The notes under the pieces were generated by a model. The model was not told where the DNA came from, made no database searches, and was given only the letters and a program-made list of their open reading frames with translations. Of a DNA stretch of 45,769 bases, positions 35,101 through 43,330 are shown one piece after another. The first letter of the stretch is position 1. Every line of letters starts with the position of its first letter. The DNA comes from a virus: IMG/VR virus record IMGVR_UViG_3300048026_001249, positions 1-45,769 of that record. One strand, given 5' to 3'. A program made the translations under genes and the position numbers.

Positions 35101-36803
35101 ATAGAACTTCATTATACTCTTTAGAAAATGATTATAGAGTAAACACTTCAGGACCTACAGAATGTGAATCGATATTCAACCCATTAACAGGGCGCCCTTT
35201 TTATGAAAAGGGAATTGTACAAGGAGCTCTTAGTTTAGCAGCAACATCATATAATATAACAGCAGGTGCCTATTTAATACAAGGAGTACCTGATGCAAAC
35301 GGTAACCCTCCTAGATTTTTAAGGGATATAACTATAGGTGCGGATGGTCAATTTAATATACTTCAATTTGTAATAGGTACGGATATTTATCAATGTAGAG
35401 GTATAATAAGAGTAGTTTCTGATAGTCAATTCTTTGCTACTGAAATAACAAAAAATGGTGTAGCTTTTGTACCAGGTGGATTAACACCAACCTCAACAGA
35501 TTTATCTACCGCAGAATATTTTACATTAAATGGTGGATTTAACGCGTATGTTACCAGACTAAGAGACGTTGGTTTTGCTACACTATTTAAAAATGTTAAT
35601 CAAGGATCTTCTGATGTCCTATATGAAACTATAGATAAAGATGGTAATAGAGTAGTTGATAAAAACGGAAATATCTTACAGACATTTATGATTGAATTAA
35701 GAGCTCAAGCTGATATTTTAAAATCTGTTTATGTTGGTGTTTTACCAGATCCTGCAAAACCAACCGTATTTAACCTTACAGATATTATAGGATATGATTT
35801 ATCTTTACAAACAAAACCTAGAATAACACCAATAGGAAGACATGCAGGTTATTACCAACCAACATCATTAAATTTATTTTCATTTAGAGACCCTTATTTA
35901 AATATAGATTTTGATAATCCAACAGGATATACTGGTGGTGTTATTGATGATGAGATTTATAAACTTAAAGTATTAGAATTATGTAGATATTGCAATACCC
36001 AGTTTAATAGTAATGATGTTGAAAATTTTGGACAAATAAAGAATTTATTTTATCATAAAGTTAATGAGGAAGATCCTTCAACAGTATTAGAACTTTCTAA
36101 AGAAGGCGCATATCTTAGTCTTTATCCACTTATTAATGAAGTAGGTATAGCAAAAAGAGATTTTTATCTATTTTCATCTAACTGGGAACCTTCTTATTTT
36201 AGAAAAAGTATTGACAAGTCACAAATAGAATCTATTATAGGAACAAAGGCAATGACTGAAAGAAAGTCATTTTATGGTTCTAAGTATTTAAAAGTACCAC
36301 AAGAAATAAAATTAGAAACTTTTTTACATTCACCATTTGATAAAGGTGCTATTAGGCAGCCTTCATTAATAGATGGAACATTTATGACTCAGGAAAATGA
36401 TACTTCTGTTGTTTTTTATAACTTTATACAAAAAAGGTTAATTGAATATTTGTTTACACCTATTAGAGATCAATTTAAAAAGTACATTAAACCTGAATTT
36501 AGTTATAATGATATAGATTCTATAGATGATGATGTTGAAAGATATATTACACAAAACATTTTACAGTTGTATAAGATCTCATCGGTAGAGTTTTATGTAA
36601 AAAGCACCAGGCAAAAATTACCGTTGGATTATTCTACTGCTCAACTAACAAATGCAGAAAAGGTTAATGCAGGATTAAGTGTAAACACTTCTATTGGTTC
36701 TAAATTACTAAATACTAATCCATTTGATTTAAAGCTAATATATAACAAAAGGAAAGGGTTTACTGAGTCGTTTGGATTCAGTGTTACCTTAATTAAAAAA
36801 TAA
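32175..36803 (+). CDS. Giant structural protein, unassigned (1542 residues)
   Basis: The longest gene in the window. The N-terminus (MAEKLFDKASYGIVRTNPKL, SFKAFKISGKDTYDRDVWKFF) is followed by helices and then alternating beta-rich modules to the end, with no repeats, membrane segments or enzymatic motifs that I recognise. A threonine/proline linker (KTTTTTGLPTPPRVNE) at about residue 350 separates an N-terminal module. The region around residues 700-790 is rich in Tyr, Asp and Asn (FDYDFYSNLYSREGELNYER). Length and position suggest a long tail-fibre or baseplate-periphery component. The GAATAAATA element directly upstream suggests late expression, perhaps together with the next gene, which starts only 10 bases after its stop. 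Confidence 0.5.
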   Translation: MAEKLFDKASYGIVRTNPKLTGNVKLVSNGEDLYLESFNANTELSAASFKAFKISGKDTYDRDVWKFFQGGKFPAQLAYEVFQEYQDVAVLSQYQNQYEMFYSAGARSVASASYTEDLGMLAPIWLNEQIPNNFVIFRIDNPAAVNNINESLQNANYLNAQTSAEFNKNVLENCTAIKTFDLTSNSLLGSYIRNYRNQESFPKSPLNISWRKDEPIQWSGINYSKGGFTQAGSFSYDGLVTQDTTIINNEFFFTEGFERNNVLLANLINMEFLFSDINAEEYSINRYFGLYVNEVEEGLFDISGEGFYKNTEKTQLPKIKSVTEVSQFLNTPFEITNSNGVLIYLDPAKTTTTTGLPTPPRVNEVESIFYVKDKDNQFHTIKKGSTWGENQIRLFDTKIDISKIAGFKQPDTFANASILEQKGKATSSFKILNELTNGFKITFYDGLDLVGEVAASTAEAPNPGKNKNQFFNPSGTTEEIAQSITSAINEGISPEKRFFVASYNKDTVYVQSRFGGSRFNRLNFELDYASYPLTVNDISTYPLTDLIKPKANFVGGNDVNRALLKVANGDQERFEKGNFVQSKNGFAEIGDWVPYLNEPITNERGKQIGYNGIDEYVIITLNDNQINVTRSNQVALYSDYMPSFGRFSVFPVRDFDYDFYSNLYSREGELNYERIHYNTVDPATNTYTGISTNPEIREFYDNGGFSTLIGLLRDSDPDTTVDSIIKSEYDRLEENFIKQQAVASRVIPYINKWSWIDDGKNVRNLPYSLNVNEAFGQNNFAPSKYSVGQDPLGFSHEWYYLCEFPYYFNDDAIKSSWSYIDTAPTDTIEANPITGAAYTPGTFQKVDKDYFNDYFIVDKFTTGGNINLIDRQLRYGRFSGGDEKNFAETFLRGVRIIAKPKANPENRPNFNARSLKYVNDGRFNDYRFSVMLIPNAPDKPETQIKFVKNDKWKTVVMMVFLTLDNYCINEGEQEIDRTSLYSLENDYRVNTSGPTECESIFNPLTGRPFYEKGIVQGALSLAATSYNITAGAYLIQGVPDANGNPPRFLRDITIGADGQFNILQFVIGTDIYQCRGIIRVVSDSQFFATEITKNGVAFVPGGLTPTSTDLSTAEYFTLNGGFNAYVTRLRDVGFATLFKNVNQGSSDVLYETIDKDGNRVVDKNGNILQTFMIELRAQADILKSVYVGVLPDPAKPTVFNLTDIIGYDLSLQTKPRITPIGRHAGYYQPTSLNLFSFRDPYLNIDFDNPTGYTGGVIDDEIYKLKVLELCRYCNTQFNSNDVENFGQIKNLFYHKVNEEDPSTVLELSKEGAYLSLYPLINEVGIAKRDFYLFSSNWEPSYFRKSIDKSQIESIIGTKAMTERKSFYGSKYLKVPQEIKLETFLHSPFDKGAIRQPSLIDGTFMTQENDTSVVFYNFIQKRLIEYLFTPIRDQFKKYIKPEFSYNDIDSIDDDVERYITQNILQLYKISSVEFYVKSTRQKLPLDYSTAQLTNAEKVNAGLSVNTSIGSKLLNTNPFDLKLIYNKRKGFTESFGFSVTLIKK

Positions 36804-36813
36804 AGATTTAAAG

Positions 36814-39351
36814 ATGGCAATCACCATACAAGAATTAATTGCTTCTGATACTATCTCACAAGCAGTTGATAAAATTAATTTTAATTTTGATCAGTTACTG
36901 TTAAATGGTGGTGGTCCGGTAGGCCCAGCAGGTCCATTAGGCCCATCAGGCCCAATTGGCGGTAGAGGTGAAAGAGGGACAGAATGGTATGAAGGTACCG
37001 ATGATCCTAATGTTACCCCTCCTACTGTTACTCCTTTAGCAGCTGACTATTATTTACAGAGTAACGGGGATGTTTGGGAATACACCGGATTAGTTTGGAG
37101 CAATACGGGTATTAATTTAAAAGGGCCGCAAGGGGCGACCGGTGCATCAATAGGATGGTCTCAGTGGGGTAATTCCCCAAACCCAGGTAATTCAGGTGCT
37201 GATAATTATGATGCTACTGCAAAAAATGTTTCTTACCCTGCTCTTATGCAGCCTGGTAGTAATACAATAAGCATAAATAACGAAGGGGTTCCTTCGGTTG
37301 CGTTTGGTGTAGCTGGTCCTAATGATAATGATTATCCAGGTATACCTTTAACATCTGCTTATCAGCTTACAACTGGTATGGCAGGTCAATTAGACTCTTC
37401 TAAATTAACTGCACTCTTTCACCAAAAGGATTCAGGTTCAAAAGCAATTTCATTTATGGGAGGTGGAGGAATAGCTGGTGATTTATTTGAACAAAATGAT
37501 TTAGATGTATTATCAACTATATTTTTATCTAAAGATGATAGGCTAAATATAGCAACACCTAAGTTACCTAGTGTAGGTGCTACGGTTGATGATAGAATAG
37601 GGTTTAGTATAGATAGTGGTTACAGAGGGCAGTCATATAGAACAGGTAACGGTTTTAGCATTACAACTGGTACTAAAGGTACACAAAACTTTGCAGCTGA
37701 TGAATCAGATGTAACAATTAATGTTAATTCATTGACAGGTGCAAGTGAACCTGGTAAGCTTATAGTTAAGACCGTAGGTACATCTGCTTCTAATGAGTTT
37801 ATAATAGGAAAGTTTCCTTCAAGTGGAATTACGCCGTCACCATCTTATACAGGTGGGGTTACAGTTTTAACTGATAGGTTTAGTGTTGCTAGTAATTCTG
37901 ATTCAAAAATAGAATCTGCTTCAGGTGTTATTTTATCAGGTGGTACTGGAGCAAATACAATAACTGCTTCACCCACGGGGGTATATCTTAATGCAACAGG
38001 ATCAAGCGTAATTAGTGGTACTACAAATAACGGTAATATTGTATTTGATGCTAATAATGGAGATGCAGGATTATATAGTGATAATTTTGCAGAGATTAAA
38101 TCAGGATTAAATCAAATAACAACACAGGCGGTTAATGGAATTACTATTAGAACCGAAGGTGTGAATTCCGATTTAAAGTTAGATTCCTTTGGTGCAGGTG
38201 GTGTAACCTTTGCTAGGAGTAACCAAAGCATTTATTTAATGGGCTTTGATTCATCTAAACCTTATATAAGATTAGCAATGTCAGAACCTATACCTTATAC
38301 TCAGTTTAGGGGTAAGCAGGCATGGACTGCAAACAATTCTGATACTACAAATTCTAATTTAAGTGATCAATTTATTTTATTTGATACTGATACTTCTGTG
38401 GTACCTGAAAGTTCAACTATACAAAGGTTCGGTGGACCTGGATCATTTGATGTAAATGATGGTGTTATGTTCCAAAAATTTCAAGATGGGACAGGCTCAA
38501 TTGTTATAGGAAAGCCTAAGTATCCTGCAGGATCGCCATTATCAGATCGCCAAGGTATATTTGTAAACCGTATTGATGGTGCATTCCAGCAAGGGTCAGC
38601 AACTGCCTCGGGTGGTGCCACAAGTGCTGATTTTCCAGAGTCTGAGCAGTTTACGGTTTCAAGAGATAGAACTAAAATTAGTAATACCCTAATATGGGGT
38701 GGTCATAATGGATATAATAAAAACTATTTTGATCCTTATGCTAGCATTTCACCTGCTAGTAATCTTTATATAAATTCGCCATACTATAGATTAGTAATTG
38801 CAAGAACATCACCAGTAGACTCTACAAATATTTCAAGTTTAAATGATAATCAAAACTTTAATTATGATTTTGATTTAGTATTTTCATCAGATCTTTCACA
38901 AACAGGTCAGCGTGTGTTTGTTGAGGTGGTCAATGTACCTAGTAAATTTACTATGACTACTAGTGGTGGTGGAAAGTCACAGAGTTATGCGCGAGCGGCA
39001 TTTGGGACAATAAATTTAAGATATGACCCATGGGATATAAATGGCGTTAATGGTATTTATTCTACAGCAGGATCAGTAATTTCTACTGCAGTTACCGCTA
39101 ACCCTGGCGGTGGATGGCAATCAACTATTGCATCTAGGGTATTTGAATTTATATTTGTAGGTTCAGAACAGACATATTATAATTCAAACGCAGGATCATC
39201 ACTATCACAAGGAATACCTGTTACTGCTGGTTGGAGATATTTAGGTTCTACTTTTGGAGTCTTTGGTGGTGCAACCGGTACAGTTCCTAGTAGAGTATTA
39301 GTATTTGATTCTACTGCTGAATCCAGTGGTGGTGGAAAAGAAGGAGCATAA
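36814..39351 (+). CDS. Tail fibre protein with short collagen-like segment
   Basis: An 845-residue probable fibre. Residues 1-30 (MAITIQELIASDTISQAVDK, INFNFDQLL) match the start of the 25397 protein in pattern, indicating a shared attachment element. A short collagen-like stretch (GPVGPAGPLGPSGPIGGRGE) at residues about 34-55 uses proline rather than glutamine, unlike the large fibre at 2562. Next is a Y-Y-L-x-x-x-G-x-x-W-x-Y-x-G-x-x-W module (DYYLQSNGDVWEYTGLVW) and a second Gly-Pro-Gln bit. The long beta-helix-like middle contains repeated NG/DG turns (GNIVFDANNGDAGLYSDN, FAEIKSGLNQI). The C-terminal domain has RVFVEVVNVPSKFTMTTSG and ends in SSGGGKEGA. It is probably a receptor-binding or side fibre; the receptor is unknown. 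Confidence 0.65.
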   Translation: MAITIQELIASDTISQAVDKINFNFDQLLLNGGGPVGPAGPLGPSGPIGGRGERGTEWYEGTDDPNVTPPTVTPLAADYYLQSNGDVWEYTGLVWSNTGINLKGPQGATGASIGWSQWGNSPNPGNSGADNYDATAKNVSYPALMQPGSNTISINNEGVPSVAFGVAGPNDNDYPGIPLTSAYQLTTGMAGQLDSSKLTALFHQKDSGSKAISFMGGGGIAGDLFEQNDLDVLSTIFLSKDDRLNIATPKLPSVGATVDDRIGFSIDSGYRGQSYRTGNGFSITTGTKGTQNFAADESDVTINVNSLTGASEPGKLIVKTVGTSASNEFIIGKFPSSGITPSPSYTGGVTVLTDRFSVASNSDSKIESASGVILSGGTGANTITASPTGVYLNATGSSVISGTTNNGNIVFDANNGDAGLYSDNFAEIKSGLNQITTQAVNGITIRTEGVNSDLKLDSFGAGGVTFARSNQSIYLMGFDSSKPYIRLAMSEPIPYTQFRGKQAWTANNSDTTNSNLSDQFILFDTDTSVVPESSTIQRFGGPGSFDVNDGVMFQKFQDGTGSIVIGKPKYPAGSPLSDRQGIFVNRIDGAFQQGSATASGGATSADFPESEQFTVSRDRTKISNTLIWGGHNGYNKNYFDPYASISPASNLYINSPYYRLVIARTSPVDSTNISSLNDNQNFNYDFDLVFSSDLSQTGQRVFVEVVNVPSKFTMTTSGGGKSQSYARAAFGTINLRYDPWDINGVNGIYSTAGSVISTAVTANPGGGWQSTIASRVFEFIFVGSEQTYYNSNAGSSLSQGIPVTAGWRYLGSTFGVFGGATGTVPSRVLVFDSTAESSGGGKEGA

Positions 39352-39377
39352 TAATTAAAATTCTTAAAAATAAATAA

Positions 39378-39620
39378 ATGAATAAAAAAGAAAAAAAGGA
39401 ATTGGCTAAGTTTATAGATAGGTATAAAGAAATTGAAACCTCTATAGATCTTATGCAAAAAAGTATTCAGAGTTTAGCTGAAAAGAGAGATAATCTTTTT
39501 GAAGAGCTTGATATAATGAAAGGTAATGAAAGAAAATTTATGGATAAGTTAATAGAAAAATATGGAGAGAGTGAAGTTACTCCATATAAGCTAATGAAAG
39601 TCTACGAAGAAGGAATATGA
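39378..39620 (+). CDS. Small coiled-coil protein
   Basis: An 80-residue, highly charged helical protein (KKELAKFIDRYKEIETSIDL, MQKSIQSLAEKRDNLFEELD) with heptad spacing, ending in TPYKLMKVYEEG. Its stop overlaps the start of the next gene in an ATGA (bases 39617-39620), so translation is coupled to the membrane-anchored protein. That pairing suggests it may act with it, for example as an assembly or lysis partner, without direct evidence. No homologue is recognised. Confidence 0.65.
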   Translation: MNKKEKKELAKFIDRYKEIETSIDLMQKSIQSLAEKRDNLFEELDIMKGNERKFMDKLIEKYGESEVTPYKLMKVYEEGI

Positions 39621-40387
39621 TAATATTAAAAAATATATTAGGCATAATTACGGATCCTAAAAATACTAGAATGTTTTTATTAGGTGGTATTGTAGTGCTA
39701 TGTATTTTATTATTAAGACAATGTCAAGCTACAGATGAAGCAAAAGGTGAAGCAAGTAGAATTGAAAATAATTGGAAGGCTTCATTAGATACTATTCAAA
39801 ATTATATTGATGCAAATGGTAATGCAGCTGCTGAAATAAGAGCTCTTAATTTAACATTAGAAGAAGTTGAAGATGAATTAGATTTTGAAAAAGGAAAACC
39901 ACCGTTAACTGTAATAAAAACAGAAACCGTTATTAAGGAGGTTATTGTTGAAGTTCCTGTTACTGTTGTTGATACTATAGTAGGAAATTTTAATTCTGCA
40001 CTAACATTTTCAGATACAGCTACATGGGGTAAAAGCTTTAGGGATGTTGGTGTTTTTGTACCGTATGAAGTTGATGGAACTATTGTTGATTTTGGTAATG
40101 CTACTATTGACTTAAAACAAAATATATTTTTATCTGCTTCATTAACCAGAGATAATAAAACAAAAGAATTATTTGTAAATCTTTCAACCGATTACCCAGG
40201 CACTACATTTAATAGTGCAGAAGGGATTTTAATTGATCAAAGAAGTAAAGCGTTTAAGGATTTACAATTTCAAAACAGAAAAACATTAGGCCTAGGATTA
40301 CAGTTAGGTGTTGGTTTAAGCGGTAATGGAGTAACACCTTATGTAGGAGTTGGTTTAAATTATACACCAAAGTTTTTACAATGGTAA
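39617..40387 (+). CDS. Membrane-anchored protein with periplasmic coiled coil (spanin-like candidate)
   Basis: A 256-residue protein with a single N-terminal transmembrane helix (MFLLGGIVVLCILLLRQC, about residues 19-36). A charged helical segment follows (KGEASRIENNWKASLDTIQN, LNLTLEEVEDELDFEKG). Next is a proline/valine strand repeat (VIKTETVIKEVIVEVPVTVV) and a beta-rich C-terminus closing with GLGLQLGVGLSGNGVTPYVG, resembling an outer-membrane beta-barrel end. A TM anchor, coiled coil and outer-membrane-like end are what one would expect of a one-gene spanin linking the two membranes in lysis, or of an envelope-spanning factor. It is not a signal-peptide lipoprotein: the cysteine at the end of the TM lies in RQCQA, not a lipobox. 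Function is inference. Confidence 0.55.
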   Translation: MIILKNILGIITDPKNTRMFLLGGIVVLCILLLRQCQATDEAKGEASRIENNWKASLDTIQNYIDANGNAAAEIRALNLTLEEVEDELDFEKGKPPLTVIKTETVIKEVIVEVPVTVVDTIVGNFNSALTFSDTATWGKSFRDVGVFVPYEVDGTIVDFGNATIDLKQNIFLSASLTRDNKTKELFVNLSTDYPGTTFNSAEGILIDQRSKAFKDLQFQNRKTLGLGLQLGVGLSGNGVTPYVGVGLNYTPKFLQW

Positions 40388-40400
40388 ATAAATAAAAAGA

Positions 40401-41783
40401 ATGGAGTCATCTAAATTCATACAAATAGCAGACGGTATTTTATTGGAGTATATTTATACTAGCCAATCAAACCCTACCGAGCTTAACACAGGAACCTACC
40501 CGATAGAAATTATGAGGGACGGTCATACTGGTGGTAGTTACTTATTTAATACTGATGGGGTGTCGGCAGAGATGGGTAATTATCGTGATATATCTGCTGT
40601 TGCTATTAACAAGAATAAAACCCAATATGCTTATTTAGACACAAGCGTAGGGGTACCCTATAATGATTTTGACCTAGAGTTAACAAACAGTGTAGATTTA
40701 TTACAGGTATTTAGCCCACAGCAAAATATTGCATATGATAAAATAAAAGTACATTTTATTGCAGGCTTTACTTTCACTGGTTATGATGGAATTATATTTG
40801 AAACTTTAGTACCTCGTAGAGATGGTGTAATGCTTAACCTATCATCTATTAATTTTTTAAAAACAGATACACCTGTATTTAACCCAGACCCTGTATTAAT
40901 TAATGACAAGCTTTATGCATCTTATATAGAATGGAGAGTACCGTCATTATTCTTTATGAATAATAGTTTTAGTCAATCAGTACCTAATGGCTTAGGATAT
41001 AGATTAACTGAAGGGCAAGGATTTTTAAGTACTCCTACAATTACATTCAAGGCTACAGGTATTTATGAAACTATCGTAGATAACGGTTATAACTATTATA
41101 ATGTTGAAGAAATAAATGCAATAACCTTTGCGAGCAGAGATATTTATGATAATCTTTATGCTGAAGTAAAGGAATCAGATGGAGGTGATTATTTTGAATT
41201 GAGTGGCCAGGTAACTGGATCTACTTTTGCAAATTTTATAGCACAATTGAATTCTAGTTCAGGGGGTGCCAATAACATTGTATTTCATGAAATTAATGTA
41301 AGTGAGCAAATTGGTACAAACTTTACAAAAACTAGTACACAAGTATTTACCCAGACTACAAATTTTGATAATCCTATTTTATTTAGACCAATTATTTTAA
41401 ACAGTGCTATTGCTGCATCTTTTTCAATTAATTATATGTTAAGAATTTATAACCGAGCAGATAATACACAGATCGTAAAGGTTGCTAAATTAACTTCGTT
41501 TGATGTTAATAAATACGGAAGAAGAATTATGAAAATAAATTTAGGTGTTGTACCAACAGTTGCTAATGTATATAATCAAATATCAGCCGATGATGGTGAA
41601 AATTTAATTGTAACAAATGGTAACATTGATAAGCCCGGAGAAACATCTGATCAAGTAGTTGAGCAATTAGTAGTAAAAACTAAATATGTTACTTCATTTA
41701 GAGATAGAATAAATGTAAAGGCTGCAATTTCCCCAGCTAAAATACAAACAATAACAGAAGAAGATGGCAGTACAACAGAATAA
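40401..41783 (+). CDS. Structural protein, unassigned
   Basis: A 460-residue, mostly beta-strand protein with no recognised family. The N-terminal module (FIQIADGILLEYIYTSQSNP, GGSYLFNTDGVSAEMGNYRD) and the middle one (KVHFIAGFTFTGYDGIIFET, SPQQNIAYDK) are rich in Tyr, Asn and Gly. A second half with NNIVFHEINVSEQIGTNFTK and SINYMLRIYNRADNTQIV resembles a jelly-roll domain. The gene lies between the membrane-anchored protein and a coiled-coil structural gene, overlapping the latter by 20 bases. A peripheral baseplate or neck role is likely by context. A TAAATAAATAAAAAGA stretch (40385 onward) precedes the ATG and could be a further weak promoter-like element. Confidence 0.5.
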   Translation: MESSKFIQIADGILLEYIYTSQSNPTELNTGTYPIEIMRDGHTGGSYLFNTDGVSAEMGNYRDISAVAINKNKTQYAYLDTSVGVPYNDFDLELTNSVDLLQVFSPQQNIAYDKIKVHFIAGFTFTGYDGIIFETLVPRRDGVMLNLSSINFLKTDTPVFNPDPVLINDKLYASYIEWRVPSLFFMNNSFSQSVPNGLGYRLTEGQGFLSTPTITFKATGIYETIVDNGYNYYNVEEINAITFASRDIYDNLYAEVKESDGGDYFELSGQVTGSTFANFIAQLNSSSGGANNIVFHEINVSEQIGTNFTKTSTQVFTQTTNFDNPILFRPIILNSAIAASFSINYMLRIYNRADNTQIVKVAKLTSFDVNKYGRRIMKINLGVVPTVANVYNQISADDGENLIVTNGNIDKPGETSDQVVEQLVVKTKYVTSFRDRINVKAAISPAKIQTITEEDGSTTE

Positions 41784-42756
41784 ATCAAAAACTATATCAA
41801 AGGCTAATCTTACTAAACCGGCTATCACAACTAAACCGGTTGGTATACAGACTAATATATCAGTAACTAAAAAAGAAAGAGAATATTATAAAAAGTTTAC
41901 ATCTCTTAATCCAACTAGTGAACCATTACCACAGGGTGAAGGAGTAATTAGAATATCACCATTTGATGATTATGTTATCTTTACATTATTTGATGAAACT
42001 GGTAAAGATGGTGAAATGGAGGATACACCAATTGACTTAAGTAATGTCGGTATTCTTACATTAGTTTTTACTGGTGCTAATGATGAAATAAGAATTCCTA
42101 ATTGGACTCAAGTAAAGGATGTTGATTTATCACAAGGTCAAGTTTTATTTAGAATTAATAAAGAAGATTCAAAAAAGATTTTAGCATTAGATAATCAGAA
42201 CTTTTATATTTCTACCAGAATGGAGGATGAGAGTGGTGTGAGTGACGAAAGTGTTTTATATACAGGTACATTTTTAACTGTACAGGACGAAGCCAAACAG
42301 GCCATGTCTGTCAAGTTTAAAGAGCAGGCTTTATTATATGCTAGAGAATTAGAAGGTTTACAAAAAATTATTAAAAACTACGAAATTGAGTTAGCTAAAA
42401 TGATATCCTTAGATGAAGAACAAATAACTACTATTAATGCATTAAGGGCATCTAATGAAGAATTAACAAATCAAGTATCTACATTAACTGAGCAGTTAGG
42501 TACAGCTGAATCTGAAATTGCATTAAAAGATGCTCAGCTTGTACAAAAGAGAGCTGAAGAACTTAAGAAGAAAAGGCAACAAATTGAATCAATTAAAAAG
42601 GCAGTAGTTAAAGAAAGTACTAAAGCAAAGAAAGTACGCTATTATAAGCAAGCTGCTACTAATTTACAAGAATATAATACTAAAGCAAACCCAGTCTATA
42701 CTTCTATAAATGATATTAAGAGTTCAATGTTTAATATTAAAGATGAGCTACGATGA
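41764..42756 (+). CDS. Structural protein with long coiled coil
   Basis: A 330-residue protein. A basic disordered start (QNKSKTISKANLTKPAITTK) precedes a beta domain at about residues 55-175 (GVIRISPFDDYVIFTLFDE, LSNVGILTLVFTGANDEIRI). A long coiled coil follows at about residues 180-285 (ARELEGLQKIIKNYEIELAK, LRASNEELTNQVSTLTEQLG). A lysine-rich C-terminal part ends in INDIKSSMFNIKDELR. The beta domain may dock on a partner, with the coiled coil extending from it, as in neck or baseplate connectors. It overlaps the previous gene by 20 bases and the next by 4 (ATGA), so three consecutive genes are translationally coupled. No homologue is recognised. Confidence 0.55.
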   Translation: MAVQQNKSKTISKANLTKPAITTKPVGIQTNISVTKKEREYYKKFTSLNPTSEPLPQGEGVIRISPFDDYVIFTLFDETGKDGEMEDTPIDLSNVGILTLVFTGANDEIRIPNWTQVKDVDLSQGQVLFRINKEDSKKILALDNQNFYISTRMEDESGVSDESVLYTGTFLTVQDEAKQAMSVKFKEQALLYARELEGLQKIIKNYEIELAKMISLDEEQITTINALRASNEELTNQVSTLTEQLGTAESEIALKDAQLVQKRAEELKKKRQQIESIKKAVVKESTKAKKVRYYKQAATNLQEYNTKANPVYTSINDIKSSMFNIKDELR

Positions 42757-43307
42757 TATTAAGTGCAAGAAATAATCAATTTAAATTTGAATTTCCTAGA
42801 AATTTTATACCGAAGGAAATTGCAGATAAGTATAAGCCATATTTAAATAGGATGCCAGGTTCTATGATTAAAGAACCTATTGACTATTTTAATTATGGAA
42901 TACAATCCATGAATCTACCGGGGCCTAGTTTTGATCCTGTTACACAAAATGACTTCCCAGGTAATACAAGAAGGTTTAGAACAAGTTTGCCTAAACAAGA
43001 ATTATTTGATAAGGAATTAACTGTTACTATGCAAGCCTTTGATGGCTGGGTAAATTATTGGATGGCTATTGAAGTATTTGAATATTATTACAATAGAAGT
43101 GGTAAAGAACCGTTTGTACCTGAAGGTATAGGTTTACAAATGATTGATGGTGAAGGTAATATTTTTGTAACATGCCAGTTAAAGGATATGATAATGACTG
43201 GCGTAAGCGCATTAGATTTAAACTTTTCTAGTAATACAATAGAATTCCAAACTTTTGATATTACATTTAGTTATAACATCTTAGAAACTAATGTTAATTT
43301 AACTTAA
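42753..43307 (+). CDS. Tail tube-fold protein (gp19/gp54-like)
   Basis: A 184-residue probable member of the tail-tube family. Segments fit the fold in order: FKFEFPRNF (first strand), SMNLPGPSFDP (the A-x-x-L-P-G loop region), ELFDKELTVTMQAFDGWVNYW (the E-x-T-V-T-x-x-x-D strand and helix), LQMIDGEGNIFVTCQLKDMI, and SNTIEFQTFDITFSYNI (the final E-I-Q-T-F-D-V-T-F strand). T4 gp19 (163 residues) and the C-terminal part of gp54 share this order. The length fits a free tube subunit, but a tube initiator or terminator paralogue is also possible since other tube-fold proteins exist upstream. Its position far from any sheath gene argues for a special tube-like role. Translation is coupled by the ATGA overlap with the previous gene. 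Confidence 0.7.
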   Translation: MILSARNNQFKFEFPRNFIPKEIADKYKPYLNRMPGSMIKEPIDYFNYGIQSMNLPGPSFDPVTQNDFPGNTRRFRTSLPKQELFDKELTVTMQAFDGWVNYWMAIEVFEYYYNRSGKEPFVPEGIGLQMIDGEGNIFVTCQLKDMIMTGVSALDLNFSSNTIEFQTFDITFSYNILETNVNLT

Positions 43308-43320
43308 TATATAAACAAAT
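43306..43320 (+). promoter_or_regulatory. Putative promoter, AATATATAAACAAAT type
   Basis: The 15-mer is identical to 17336-17350, with the same 10-base gap to the ATG (43331). It overlaps the stop codon of the tube-like gene. Confidence 0.5.
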
Positions 43321-43330
43321 AGAAAAAGCA

